DNA of 64,000 bases from Bradyrhizobium sp. Ghvi (GCF_900115265.1 NZ_FOVU01000008.1:62001-126000); one strand, 5' to 3'; positions 1 through 8,504 are shown, numbered from the stretch's first letter. Numbers and translations are program-made. Notes: generated from the letters alone by a model not told the origin.

Positions 1-795
1 CTCGAGCAGCGCGGTCAGCGTCGCCGCCGCCGCGATCTGACCGGCATGGCCGCGCAGCGCCTGGATCTCGGGACGGAACGGCACGGTCGAAGCCATCGCC
101 GCATCGACCGACAGCGCGCCGGTGACGAGCGCGGCGCGAGCCAAGCGGAATGCACGCAGCACGCCTGATATGGCATAGGCGGTCGAGAATTGCGTCCCGT
201 TGATCAGCGCGAGACCTTCCTTGGGTCCGAGCGTCAGCGGCGCAAGGCCGGCTGCCGCCAGCGCCTCGGCACCGGACACGGTTTTCCCATCGAGGATCGC
301 CTGCCCTTCGCCGATCATCACCGCTGTCATGTGCGCGAGCGGCGCGAGATCGCCGGAGGCGCCGACGGACCCTTGCTGCGGCACCAGCGGACAGACATTT
401 CGCGCCAGCATCGCCTGCAACTGCTCGATCACCTCGCGGCGCACCCCGGAAGCGCCGCGCCCGAGCGAGATGATCTTCAGCGCCATCATCAGCCGGACGA
501 TCGGCTCCGGCGTCACTGGTCCGACCCCGCAGCAATGTGAGACGATGAGATTGCGCTGGAGCAGCGCGGTCTGATCGGGCGGTATGCGTCTCGAGGCGAG
601 CTTCCCAAAGCCGGTGTTGATGCCATAAACGGGATCCGCGGCCTGCGCCGCCTTCGCCACGATCTCCGCGGCCGCCTCGACAGGCGGCCAGAATGCATCA
701 TCAAGCACGACGGACGCGCCTCCAAGCACGCGCGCGAGTTCGTCGAGGCGCACCGCCCCAGGCTTGACGACGATCGTTGCGCCCTGCTCCGTCAC
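1..795 (-). CDS. hutH: Histidine ammonia-lyase (HutH), N-terminal part, cut by window edge
   Basis: First enzyme of histidine degradation: it deaminates L-histidine to trans-urocanate in the cytoplasm. About 265 N-terminal residues are visible, roughly half of the usual 500-odd; the 3' end lies left of base 1. The MIO-forming Ala-Ser-Gly is present in the stretch GSVGASGDLAPLAH near residue 145, preceded by the family stretch YGINTGFGKL near residue 55. I chose the GTG start at 795 because it overlaps the hutI stop codon (GTGA), which implies translational coupling. It is co-transcribed leftward after hutI. The call is firm; the completeness of the gene cannot be judged. Confidence 0.96.
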   Translation of the reverse strand, partial: MTEQGATIVVKPGAVRLDELARVLGGASVVLDDAFWPPVEAAAEIVAKAAQAADPVYGINTGFGKLASRRIPPDQTALLQRNLIVSHCCGVGPVTPEPIVRLMMALKIISLGRGASGVRREVIEQLQAMLARNVCPLVPQQGSVGASGDLAPLAHMTAVMIGEGQAILDGKTVSGAEALAAAGLAPLTLGPKEGLALINGTQFSTAYAISGVLRAFRLARAALVTGALSVDAAMASTVPFRPEIQALRGHAGQIAAAATLTALLE

Positions 796-2006
796 TGGCC
801 TCTCCAGACACGGCAGTGCAGCGGATTGAAGCCGATGCGGTAGACCAGCTCGGCCGGCCGCTCGACCTCCCAGATTGCGAGGTCGCACCACTTGCCGGCT
901 TCAAGGGTGCCGGCTTCGTCGAGCACGCCGAGTGCCCGCGCGCCTTCACGGGTGATGCCGGCAAGACATTCGGCGACATTCATCCGGAACAGCGTCGCGC
1001 CCATGTTCATGGTGAGTAGCAACGAGCTCAGTGGCGAGCTGCCGGGATTACAATCGGTCGCAAGGGCCATGGGGACGCCGTGCTTGCGGAACACCTCGAC
1101 CGGCGGCTTTTGCGTCTCACGGATGAAGTAGAAGGCCCCCGGAAGCAGCACGGCCACCGTGCCGGCCTTGGCCATCGCCGCGGCGCCGGCTTCGTCGGCG
1201 TGCTCGAGATGATCGGCCGAGAGCGCGGAGAATCTTGCGGCGAGTGCAGCGCCGCCGAGATTCGAGAGCTGATCGGCATGCAGCTTGACCGGCAGACCAA
1301 GCGCCCTCGCCGTCTCGAACACGCGCGCCGTTTGCTCAGCCGAGAACGCGATGCCCTCCATGAAGGCATCGACGGCATCGGCAAGGCCCGCCTTCGCGAC
1401 GGCGGGGAGCATCTCCTGGCAGACGAGATCGATGTAACGATCCTTGTCACCCTCGGCCTCCACCGGCAGCGCGTGCGCGCCGAGGAACGAGGTGCGGATG
1501 GCAACCGGTCGCTGGCGGCCGAGGCTGCGTGCGGCAGAGAGTTGCCGCATCTCGGTCTCGGCGTTGAGGCCGTAGCCAGACTTGATCTCGACCGTGGTGG
1601 CGCCCTCGCCGATCAACGCATCGAGCCGCGGCAATGCACTCGCTATCAGTTCGGCTTCACTCGCCTTGCGCGTCGCCGCCACCGTCGAAACGATGCCGCC
1701 GCCGGCGCGCGCGATCTCCTCGTAGCTCGCGCCCTTCAGGCGCAGCTCGAATTCGTAGGCACGGTTGCCACCATAGACGAGATGGGTGTGGCAGTCGACG
1801 AGCCCGGGTGTGATCCAGCGCCCTTCGCAATCGATCCGCTCGATGGCGCCGGCATCAACAGGAAAATCCGCGGCCGAGCCCGCGTAGACGATGCGGCCGC
1901 CGCGCGCGGCGATCACGCCATGCTCGATCTCACCGAGATCGGGACGGTCGGCCCGCATCGTGGCGAGGCGGGCATTATGCCAGATCCGGTCGAAGCGCTC
2001 TGCCAT
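792..2006 (-). CDS. hutI: Imidazolonepropionase (HutI)
   Basis: Hydrolyses 4-imidazolone-5-propionate to N-formimidoyl-L-glutamate, the third step of histidine catabolism. The protein is 404 aa, normal for the family. The amidohydrolase metal site is visible: HTH at about residues 73-75 (VDCHTHLVYGG), a His near 242 (KLHADQLSNLGG) and an Asp in ATDCNPGSSP near 317. The start ATG at 2006 lies about 25 bp from the palindrome at 2031-2050, so the operator sits over its promoter as well as that of hutF. The gene overlaps the start of hutH. No hutU or hutG is visible; they may lie left of the window. Confidence 0.97.
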   Translation of the reverse strand: MAERFDRIWHNARLATMRADRPDLGEIEHGVIAARGGRIVYAGSAADFPVDAGAIERIDCEGRWITPGLVDCHTHLVYGGNRAYEFELRLKGASYEEIARAGGGIVSTVAATRKASEAELIASALPRLDALIGEGATTVEIKSGYGLNAETEMRQLSAARSLGRQRPVAIRTSFLGAHALPVEAEGDKDRYIDLVCQEMLPAVAKAGLADAVDAFMEGIAFSAEQTARVFETARALGLPVKLHADQLSNLGGAALAARFSALSADHLEHADEAGAAAMAKAGTVAVLLPGAFYFIRETQKPPVEVFRKHGVPMALATDCNPGSSPLSSLLLTMNMGATLFRMNVAECLAGITREGARALGVLDEAGTLEAGKWCDLAIWEVERPAELVYRIGFNPLHCRVWRGQ

Positions 2007-2030
2007 GCGGATACCCGTCGGATGCTTGAC

Positions 2031-2050
2031 TTATATGTCTAGACATATAA
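2031..2050. promoter_or_regulatory. Perfect 20-bp palindrome, likely HutC operator in a divergent hut promoter
   Basis: TTATATGTCT followed directly by AGACATATAA is an exact inverted repeat with no spacer. It lies between the divergent starts of hutI (2006, minus) and hutF (2086, plus). A TATAAT hexamer at 2046-2051 overlaps its right end and would serve as the -10 box for hutF; on the other strand TATAAG sits similarly for hutI. HutC proteins are GntR-type dimers that bind AT-rich TGTAT/ATACA-like palindromes in hut promoters and are released by urocanate. The assignment to HutC is inferred from position and symmetry. Confidence 0.82.
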
Positions 2051-2085
2051 TCGTAAGGCGGTTCTGTCCAGCCGGCGTGTCATCC

Positions 2086-3444
2086 ATGTCCCGACTGCAT
2101 TTCGCCTCCGCGCTCCTGCCCTCGGGCTGGGCCAATGACGTGCAGGTGGTGATCACCGCCGGCGCGATCGCGGAGGTGACGGCCGATGTGGCGCCAGCCG
2201 CCGGAGACGAGCGTCACGAGATCGCGCTTCCGGGATTGGCCAGTCTGCACAGCCACGCCTTTCAGCGCGGCATGGCGGGACTTGCCGAACTGCGCGGCGA
2301 TTCCGCCGATACGTTCTGGACCTGGCGCGAGACGATGTATCGTTTCGCACTATCGATGACCCCGGACGACGTCGCCGCCGTCGCGACGCTGCTTTATGTC
2401 GAGATGCTGGAGCAGGGTTTTACCCGCGTCGGCGAATTCCATTATCTGCATCACGATCGGGACGGCTCGCCTTTTGCCAACCCCGCCGAGATGGCCGCGC
2501 GCATTGCGCAGGCTGCGGAAACCTCAAGCATCGGTCTGACGCTGCTGCCGAGTTTTTATGCGCACGGCTCCTTCGGCGGCGCCGCACCGCATGGTGGCCA
2601 GCGCCGCTTCATCTGCTCGGTCGATCAGTTCGCCTCGCTGATGGCGGCGTCGCGCAAAACGATCGCGCGCTTGTCGGGCGCCAATATCGGCATCGCGCCG
2701 CACAGCCTGCGCGCGGTGGCGCCGCACGAGCTCGCGGCGATCATTCCCCTTGCGGAAGGCGGACCGGTGCACATCCACGCCGCCGAGCAGGTGAAAGAAG
2801 TCGAGGATTGCCTGGCCTGGTCGGGGCAGCGGCCCGTGCATTGGCTGCTGGAGCACGCACCACTCGATCAGCGCTGGTGCCTCATTCACGCGACCCATAT
2901 GGCGGATACGGAAGTGACGGCATTTGCAAAGACCGGCGCGGTCGCGGGGCTCTGCCCTATCACCGAAGCAAGTCTCGGCGACGGCATCTTTCCGGGGCGG
3001 GAATTTCGCGACGCCGGCGGTCTGTTTGGCGTCGGCACGGATTCCAACGTGCTGGTCGGTGTCGCCGACGAATTGCGCCAGCTCGAATATGGCCAACGAC
3101 TGAAGCATCGCGCGCGCAACGTGCTCTCCGGCGGCGCCGGCCGTTCGACCGGTCGCACGCTGTTCGACGATGCCCTTGCGGGCGGCGCGCGGGCCCTGGC
3201 ACAGCCCACAGCCGGCCTCTCGCCCGGCGCGCGCGCCGACATCGTCACGCTCGATGCCGCACATCCATCTCTGGCAGGACGCCGCGGCGATGCCCTCATC
3301 GACGGCTGGATCTTTGCGGCTGGCGGCGGCGCAATCGATTGCGTCTGGGCCGGCGGTAACAAGGTCGTTGAGGGCGGGCAGCACAAACTGCGCCACTCCG
3401 CGCGTGAAGGCTTCAATGCCGCGATTCGAAGGCTCGTAGCATGA
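2086..3444 (+). CDS. hutF: Formimidoylglutamate deiminase (HutF)
   Basis: Deiminates N-formimidoyl-L-glutamate to N-formyl-L-glutamate and ammonia, the entry to the five-step Hut route that ends with HutG. The protein is 452 aa, as expected. Metal ligands typical of the amidohydrolase fold are visible: LHSHAFQRGMAG near residue 60, a His in VHIHAAEQVKE near 235, and an Asp in GVGTDSNVLVG near 320. The reading frame is open further upstream, but ATG 2086 fits the family N-terminus and places the start 35 bp after the -10-like box. It shares ATGA with hutC, so the regulator is translationally coupled. The presence of HutF rather than HutG alone (formamide-releasing route) defines the pathway type. 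Confidence 0.96.
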   Translation: MSRLHFASALLPSGWANDVQVVITAGAIAEVTADVAPAAGDERHEIALPGLASLHSHAFQRGMAGLAELRGDSADTFWTWRETMYRFALSMTPDDVAAVATLLYVEMLEQGFTRVGEFHYLHHDRDGSPFANPAEMAARIAQAAETSSIGLTLLPSFYAHGSFGGAAPHGGQRRFICSVDQFASLMAASRKTIARLSGANIGIAPHSLRAVAPHELAAIIPLAEGGPVHIHAAEQVKEVEDCLAWSGQRPVHWLLEHAPLDQRWCLIHATHMADTEVTAFAKTGAVAGLCPITEASLGDGIFPGREFRDAGGLFGVGTDSNVLVGVADELRQLEYGQRLKHRARNVLSGGAGRSTGRTLFDDALAGGARALAQPTAGLSPGARADIVTLDAAHPSLAGRRGDALIDGWIFAAGGGAIDCVWAGGNKVVEGGQHKLRHSAREGFNAAIRRLVA

Positions 3445-4169
3445 GCCTTGCCACAGACAGCGCCGACAAGCCGACGCTCTACAAGCGCATCCGCGCCGAT
3501 ATCGAGAAGCGCATTCTGACCGGCGAATGGCCGCCGGGCCACCGCATTCCCTTCGAGCACGAGCTCGTGGCGCGCTACGGCTGTTCGCGCATGACGGTGA
3601 ACAAGGCTTTGTCGGAGCTCGCGCAGGCGGACCTGATCGAGCGACGGCGACGCGCCGGCTCGTTCGTGCGCCGGCCACAGCATCAGTCGGCCGTGCTCAA
3701 GATCGCCGATATCCGCGCCGAGATTACCGCGCTCGGCCGCAGCTATGGTTACGAGCTGATCGGGCGTAAGTTGCGCGCGGCGACCACTGCCGATCGCGCG
3801 CGTCTCGGCATCAAGAAGGCCGGCAAGGTGATTGCGATCGCCTGCCGTCACAGCGCCGACAACGTGCCCTTTGCGGTGGAGGACAGATTGATCGATTTGT
3901 CCTCGGTGCCATCCGCTGCGACCGCGGATTTCTCGCGCGAGCCGCCCGGCTCTTGGCTGCTTCATCATGTCCCATGGACTGAAGCCGAGCACACGATCAG
4001 CGCCATCGTTGCAGATGACCGGACCGCGGAAGCACTCGACATCGCCGTCGGCGCGCCCTGCCTCGTGATCGATCGCTATACCTGGCGCAGCGCACGCACG
4101 ATCACCGCGGTGCGCCTGCTTTATCCGGGTGACTCTCACCGCCTTGTCGCGCGATTCAAGGGAGGCTGA
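3441..4169 (+). CDS. hutC: HutC, GntR-family histidine utilisation repressor
   Basis: Transcriptional repressor of hut genes; known HutC proteins respond to urocanate. The 242-aa protein has an N-terminal GntR winged helix (about residues 14-80; PPGHRIPFEHELVARYG and SRMTVNKALSELAQ are recognisable) and a C-terminal UTRA effector domain (about 95-240, with a typical VEDRLIDL segment). The start overlaps the hutF stop (ATGA). Being downstream of hutF, it is probably autoregulated through the palindrome at 2031-2050. About 100 bp separate it from the transporter operon that follows; that gap contains a short direct repeat GCAACGG-N5-GCAACGG near 4190-4212 of unknown meaning. Confidence 0.94.
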   Translation: MSLATDSADKPTLYKRIRADIEKRILTGEWPPGHRIPFEHELVARYGCSRMTVNKALSELAQADLIERRRRAGSFVRRPQHQSAVLKIADIRAEITALGRSYGYELIGRKLRAATTADRARLGIKKAGKVIAIACRHSADNVPFAVEDRLIDLSSVPSAATADFSREPPGSWLLHHVPWTEAEHTISAIVADDRTAEALDIAVGAPCLVIDRYTWRSARTITAVRLLYPGDSHRLVARFKGG

Positions 4170-4273
4170 GAGAACGATGTCGGCACAAATCGTGCAACGG
4201 TTCCCGCAACGGCCCATAGGGGCCGACAGAGATCAACAGGACGTCAAACCTTCTGGGCAAGAGGACGATAATC

Positions 4274-5218
4274 ATGCGTAGTTCGACAGTATTTGCGACC
4301 ATTATTGCGCTCACGGCCGCCAGCCCCGCGCTCGCCGACGATGTCAAGGTCGGCATCGGCATCTCCGGATGGACCGGCTTCGCGCCGCTGACGCTGGCAA
4401 AAGAAGCCGGCATCTTCAAGAAGAACGGCCTCGATGTCACTATCAAGAAGATTCCCCAGAAGGACCGCCATCTCGCCATCGCCTCTGGCGACGTGCAGTG
4501 CGCGGCGACCACGGTCGAGACCTGGATCTCCTGGAACGCCAACGGTGTCGCGACCAAGCAGATCTTCCAGCTCGACAAGAGCTATGGCGCCGACGGCATG
4601 GCCGTGCGCAACGACATCAATTCGATCAAGGAGCTGAAGGGCAAGACCGTTGCGGCCTCCGCGCCCGGCACCTCGCCCTATTTCGCGCTGGCCTGGATGC
4701 TGAAGAAAAACGGCCTCACGGTGAAGGATGTCACCGTCGTCAACCTCGAGCCGGCTGCGGCCGCGCAAGCCTTCGTCTCCGGCCAGAACGATGCCGCGAT
4801 GACCTATGAGCCGTATCTGTCGACCGTGCGCGCCGCGCCAGACAAGGGCAAGATCATCGCGACCACGCTAGACTATCCGATCGTGATGGACACGTTCGGC
4901 TGCACGCCGAAATTCCTAAGCGAGAACCCGAAAGCGGCGCAGGCCCTCGCCAACAGCTATTTCGAAGCGCTCGACATGATCGCCAAGGATCAGGCCAAGG
5001 CCTATGAGATCATGGGCGCGGACGTGAAGCAGACCGGCGAGCAGTTCGGCAACTCGGCAAAGTACCTGCGCTGGCAGGACAAGGCCGCGAACCAGAAGTT
5101 CTTCGCGGGCGACTTCCTTGCCTTCAACAAGGATGCGGCCGATCTCCTGCTCGAAATCGGCATCATCAAATCAGCGCCGAAAGTCGAGGACCTCTTCGAC
5201 GCCAGCTTCATCAAGTAA
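4274..5218 (+). CDS. NitT/TauT-type ABC transporter substrate-binding protein
   Basis: Periplasmic binding protein of the SsuA/THI5-like class, 314 aa. A Sec signal peptide ends at about residue 21 (ASPALA before DDVKVG). The core has the family pattern: a first lobe beginning KVGIGISGWTGFAPLTLAK, an early stretch on dosage of the substrate site (ASGDVQCAATTVETW) and the lobe crossover around residues 115-140 (LKGKTVAASAPGTS). It is followed by cognate permease and ATPase genes. The family imports nitrate, taurine, sulfonates, pyrimidine precursors and others, so the ligand cannot be read from sequence. Position after hutC suggests, but does not prove, a histidine- or urocanate-related ligand. 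Start ATG 4274 gives a good signal peptide. Confidence 0.88.
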   Translation: MRSSTVFATIIALTAASPALADDVKVGIGISGWTGFAPLTLAKEAGIFKKNGLDVTIKKIPQKDRHLAIASGDVQCAATTVETWISWNANGVATKQIFQLDKSYGADGMAVRNDINSIKELKGKTVAASAPGTSPYFALAWMLKKNGLTVKDVTVVNLEPAAAAQAFVSGQNDAAMTYEPYLSTVRAAPDKGKIIATTLDYPIVMDTFGCTPKFLSENPKAAQALANSYFEALDMIAKDQAKAYEIMGADVKQTGEQFGNSAKYLRWQDKAANQKFFAGDFLAFNKDAADLLLEIGIIKSAPKVEDLFDASFIK

Positions 5219-5231
5219 GCTCCGACACGCT

Positions 5232-5259
5232 GCTGGTCCCGCCGCGCAGCGGGATCAGC
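5232..5259 (+). terminator. GC-rich hairpin between binding-protein and permease genes
   Basis: GCTGGTCCCGC at 5232-5242 pairs with GCGGGATCAGC at 5249-5259 (one G-U pair) around a 6-nt loop. No T-run follows, so it is more likely an mRNA-stabilising or partially terminating stem-loop, of the kind that raises binding-protein mRNA relative to permease mRNA, than a full intrinsic terminator. It lies 13 bp after the binding-protein stop. Confidence 0.5.
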
Positions 5260-5289
5260 GCATGATCGGCCATTCGGATAGATCTGACG

Positions 5290-6063
5290 ATGCGTCCCCT
5301 GGATTCCGTGACATCGAAGCAGCGCGTGGCCTATGGCCTCGCGTTCTTCGTGCTGTTCGTCGCCCTCTGGTCCTGGGCGACCTTTGGCGGCCATGTGTCA
5401 AAGACATTTCTCGCCAACCCGCTGACCATGGTGCAGGAGGGTTATGATCTCCTGGTCAAGCAGGGCTTCCTGTTCGACATCGGCATGACGGTCTGGCGCG
5501 TCGTCGGCGGCTTTGCGCTGGCAGCGATCATCGCGGTGCCGCTCGGCGTGCTGATGGGCGCCTACAAGCCGATCGAAGCTTTCCTCGAACCGTTCGTTTC
5601 CTTCGCGCGATACCTGCCCGCCTCCGCCTTCATCCCGCTGCTGATCCTGTGGGCCGGTATCGGCGAACTGCAGAAGCTGCTGGTGATCTTCATCGGCTCG
5701 GTGTTCCAGGTCATCTTGATGGTCGCCGTGACCGTCGGCGCCACACGGCGCGATCTGGTGGAAGCCGCCTACACGCTCGGCGCCAGCGACCGCGGCATCA
5801 TCCGCCGCGTGCTGCTGCCCTCCTCCGCACCAGAGATCGCCGAGATCCTGCGACTGGTGCTTGGCTGGGCCTGGACCTACGTCATCGTCGCCGAGCTGAT
5901 CGGCTCATCCTCCGGCATCGGCCACATGATCACCGACAGCCAGGCGCTGCTCAACACCGGCCAAATCATCTTCGGCATCATTGTCATCGGGCTGATCGGC
6001 CTGCTGTCGGACTTCATGTTCAAGGCGTTCAATGCCTGGCTGTTTCCGTGGAGGCTGGCATGA
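5290..6063 (+). CDS. NitT/TauT-type ABC transporter permease
   Basis: Inner-membrane permease of the BPD_transp_1 family, 257 aa with about six hydrophobic segments (first at about 15-35). The cytoplasmic EAA loop that docks to the ATPase is visible as EAAYTLGASDRGIIRRVLLP near residues 157-177. It ends in ATGA overlap with the ATPase gene and forms one operon with the binding protein upstream. The substrate follows that of the binding protein and is unknown. Confidence 0.9.
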   Translation: MRPLDSVTSKQRVAYGLAFFVLFVALWSWATFGGHVSKTFLANPLTMVQEGYDLLVKQGFLFDIGMTVWRVVGGFALAAIIAVPLGVLMGAYKPIEAFLEPFVSFARYLPASAFIPLLILWAGIGELQKLLVIFIGSVFQVILMVAVTVGATRRDLVEAAYTLGASDRGIIRRVLLPSSAPEIAEILRLVLGWAWTYVIVAELIGSSSGIGHMITDSQALLNTGQIIFGIIVIGLIGLLSDFMFKAFNAWLFPWRLA

Positions 6064-6845
6064 CGATCCTCAGGATCGAGCAGGTCTCGCGCATTTTTCC
6101 GGCACGTCACGGCAACGCGCCGACCCGGGCGTTGGAACCGACCGACCTTGTCATCGGCAACAACGACTTCGTCACCATCCTGGGCCCGTCCGGCTGCGGC
6201 AAGTCCACGTTGCTGCGCATCGTTGCCGGACTGGACCGCCCCACCAGCGGACGCGTCACGCTCGACGGACGCGAGGTCACCGGCCCCGGCGCCGATCGCG
6301 GCATGGTGTTCCAGTCCTACACGCTGTTTCCCTGGCTCACCGTGCGCGAGAACATCGCCTTTGGCCTGCGCGAACGCGGCGTAGCCGAGGCGGAGCGCAA
6401 CAAGGTCGCCGACGGCTTCATCCGTCAGGTCGGACTATCAGGCTTCGAGAACCACTGGCCGAAGCAACTCTCCGGCGGCATGCAGCAGCGCACCGCGATT
6501 GCGCGCGCGCTCGCCAACGATCCCAAGATCCTGCTGTTAGATGAGCCGTTCGGCGCGCTGGACAATCAGACCCGCGCCCTGATGCAGGAAATGCTGCTCG
6601 GGATCTGGGAGCGCGACCAGAAGACCGTGCTGTTCGTCACCCATGACATCGAGGAAGCGATCTTCCTCGGCAGCCGCGTCATCGTCATGAGCGCCCGTCC
6701 CGGCCGCATCAAGGCCGAGATCGCCGTGGACCTGCCGCATCCGCGCTCCTACAAGATCAAGACCACGCCCGAGTTCGTGCAGCTCAAGGAACGGCTGGTC
6801 GAGGAGATCCGCACCGAGGCGCTGAAGGTTGCCGAACATGCCTGA
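6060..6845 (+). CDS. NitT/TauT-type ABC transporter ATP-binding protein
   Basis: ATPase subunit of the importer, 261 aa. Walker A GPSGCGKST near residues 41-49, Q-loop in VFQSYTLFPW, signature LSGGMQQR, Walker B ILLLDEPFGALD and the switch histidine in FVTHDIEEA are all intact, so it should hydrolyse ATP. I chose ATG 6060, which overlaps the permease stop codon and gives the normal N-terminus MTILRIEQVSR. It ends 8 bp inside the next gene, which places the M20 hydrolase in the same transcript. Confidence 0.93.
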   Translation: MTILRIEQVSRIFPARHGNAPTRALEPTDLVIGNNDFVTILGPSGCGKSTLLRIVAGLDRPTSGRVTLDGREVTGPGADRGMVFQSYTLFPWLTVRENIAFGLRERGVAEAERNKVADGFIRQVGLSGFENHWPKQLSGGMQQRTAIARALANDPKILLLDEPFGALDNQTRALMQEMLLGIWERDQKTVLFVTHDIEEAIFLGSRVIVMSARPGRIKAEIAVDLPHPRSYKIKTTPEFVQLKERLVEEIRTEALKVAEHA

Positions 6846-8079
6846 TATTCATCCCCGTGCCAATGGCGAGCGCGTCCTCGCCGATCTCAACGCGCTTCGT
6901 GCGCTCGGCAGCTACAAGACCGGCGTGCACAAGCCGACCTTCTCGGAGCCGCACAAGCAATCGCTGGACTGGCTGGTGCGGAAGCTACCCGAGGCCGGGC
7001 TCACCGGCGCGATCGACGGCATCGGCAACATCGTCGGCACCAGCACCAAGCTCGGGCCGAAACTGCTGGCCGGATCGCACCTGGAAAGCCAGAACTATGC
7101 CGGCTGGCTCGATGGCCCGCTTGGCGTCGTCTATGCCATCGAAGCGGCCCGCGTGCTCAACACCGATTCCTCCATGAAAGGCGCTGTCGAGGTCGCTGCG
7201 TGGTGCGACGAGGAAGGTCATTTCGGCAACTTCCTCGGCTCACGGTCCTATGTCGGACAAGTGACGGAGGCGGAGATCGATGCCGCGCGCGACCGCACCA
7301 GTGGCCGCGCCATGCGCGACGCGCTGACCGACATGGGGCTCGCGGGACGTGCGCGCATCACGGCCGAGCCGGGACGGCACGTCGGATATCTCGAGGCCCA
7401 TATCGAGCAGGGCGATACGCTCGAAAGCGGCAAGCTCGCGATCGGCGTCGTGACCTCCATCGTCGGCATCTGGCAGTACCGCATCACCTTCACCGGCGAG
7501 CAGAACCATGCCGGCACCACGCGCATGGCCGTGCGCAAGGATGCGGGTCTCGCGCTGGCAAAGTTCTGCGTGGCGATCGACGAGCGCTTCCCGGCGGCCT
7601 GCGGGCCGCGCACGGTCTGGACCACCGGCCGCATCACGCTTGACCCGGGCGCGCCGAGCATCATTCCCGGTGGCGCAGAAATGCTGTTCCAGATCCGCGA
7701 CGACGATCCGGCCGTGATCGCGCGGCTGGAGGAATTGCTGCGAACGATGGCAGTCGAAGCGAGCGCGAAGGGACCGTGCACCGTCAAGGTGGAGAAGATC
7801 CGCACCGGCGCGCCGGCCATGATGAATGCCGGCATTCAGGACGCCATCGAAGGCGCGAGCAAAGTACTGGCCGGCGGACGATCTATCCGCATGCCCAGCG
7901 GCGCCGGCCACGACGCGCAGATGCTCGCGACGATCATGCCCGCGGGCATGCTGTTCGTGCCCTCGATCGGCGGCATCAGCCATCACTGGACCGAGAACAC
8001 CGCCGACGTCGACATCGTCACCGGCGCGCAGGTTTTCGTCGATGCCTGCCGGAGGATTCTCTGTAGCTCCGCTATGTGA
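6838..8079 (+). CDS. M20-family Zn-dependent amidohydrolase (allantoate / N-carbamoyl amino acid hydrolase type)
   Basis: Cytoplasmic dinuclear metal hydrolase, 413 aa, of the allantoate amidohydrolase / beta-ureidopropionase / N-carbamoyl-L-amino-acid hydrolase group, which cleaves ureido or amide C-N bonds. Metal ligands can be placed at H81 and D92 (GSHLESQNYAGWLDGPLG), E125-E126 (CDEEGHF), a His in EAHIEQG near 190 and the final H in SIGGISHHWTEN. ATG 6838 overlaps the ATPase gene by 8 bp. Operon membership suggests that the importer delivers its substrate. Which ureido or amide compound is used cannot be decided from sequence; a link to histidine or hydantoin metabolism is only a contextual guess. 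Confidence 0.85.
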   Translation: MPDIHPRANGERVLADLNALRALGSYKTGVHKPTFSEPHKQSLDWLVRKLPEAGLTGAIDGIGNIVGTSTKLGPKLLAGSHLESQNYAGWLDGPLGVVYAIEAARVLNTDSSMKGAVEVAAWCDEEGHFGNFLGSRSYVGQVTEAEIDAARDRTSGRAMRDALTDMGLAGRARITAEPGRHVGYLEAHIEQGDTLESGKLAIGVVTSIVGIWQYRITFTGEQNHAGTTRMAVRKDAGLALAKFCVAIDERFPAACGPRTVWTTGRITLDPGAPSIIPGGAEMLFQIRDDDPAVIARLEELLRTMAVEASAKGPCTVKVEKIRTGAPAMMNAGIQDAIEGASKVLAGGRSIRMPSGAGHDAQMLATIMPAGMLFVPSIGGISHHWTENTADVDIVTGAQVFVDACRRILCSSAM

Positions 8080-8136
8080 CCATCCGCAATGGAACCAACA
8101 TGCTGATTCGTGCCTTGAAGACCAAGGAGGATCAAC

Positions 8137-8433
8137 ATGGCACGAACAGCATGGAAACGTCCCGGCTCGCCGATCGGCAAGAAGGGACCGCGCAAAGCAA
8201 ATCCCTCATACAAGCGCCGTTCGCGTCAACCGTGGTCGACGGCGGACGTCAGGATGTTGCGGCAGCTTGCGAAGGGCAACACGCCCACGGGCGTCATGAG
8301 CATCAAGCTTCAGCGCCCGATCGCAGCGATCCGCAGCAAGGCGCATCGTGAGGGCATCTCGCTGAAGCCGATCAATCGGTCGCCCTATAACCGGCGGGCG
8401 ACCCGGCCCCGCGCAGCGAAGCGGCGACGCTAA
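8137..8433 (+). CDS. Small very basic protein with Myb/SANT-like helical segment
   Basis: 98 aa, about one third Lys/Arg, with a strong Shine-Dalgarno AAGGAGG at 8125-8131. The N-terminus (GSPIGKKGPRK) and C-terminus (RRATRPRAAKRRR) look disordered. The middle, WSTADVRMLRQLAKGNT through IAAIRSKAHREGISL (residues 33-76), resembles a homeodomain-like tri-helical DNA-binding unit: a tryptophan followed by two helices and a recognition-like helix. I infer a nucleic-acid-binding role. Proteins of this type appear as hypothetical proteins in Bradyrhizobium. It is a single-gene unit ending before the hairpin at 8442-8467. Confidence 0.75.
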   Translation: MARTAWKRPGSPIGKKGPRKANPSYKRRSRQPWSTADVRMLRQLAKGNTPTGVMSIKLQRPIAAIRSKAHREGISLKPINRSPYNRRATRPRAAKRRR

Positions 8434-8441
8434 CCAAGCAG

Positions 8442-8467
8442 GCCCGGTCTCCCATATGAGGCCGGGC
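8442..8467 (+). terminator. Hairpin after the small basic gene
   Basis: GCCCGGTCTC at 8442-8451 pairs with GAGGCCGGGC at 8458-8467 (one G-U pair) around a CCATAT loop, 8 bp after the stop of the basic protein gene. The stem is strong, but there is no downstream T-run, so it may need help from Rho or act as a 3'-end stabiliser. Confidence 0.5.
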
Positions 8468-8504
8468 ACCGCCAGGGAAAGCTTCAACCTATGATTGGCC
8501 TCGA

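Noticed and set aside
1080..2042. 320-codon plus-strand frame across hutI
   Set aside because: It is antisense to an unambiguous hutI gene and its residues are Arg/Gly/Leu-rich without any family pattern.
2026..2051. TTGACT ... TATAAT as a complete sigma-70 promoter for hutF
   Set aside because: The spacing between the two hexamers is only 14 bp, so I kept only the -10 assignment.
2886..4217. 443-codon minus-strand frame across hutF and hutC
   Set aside because: Antisense shadow of two well-supported genes in high-GC DNA.
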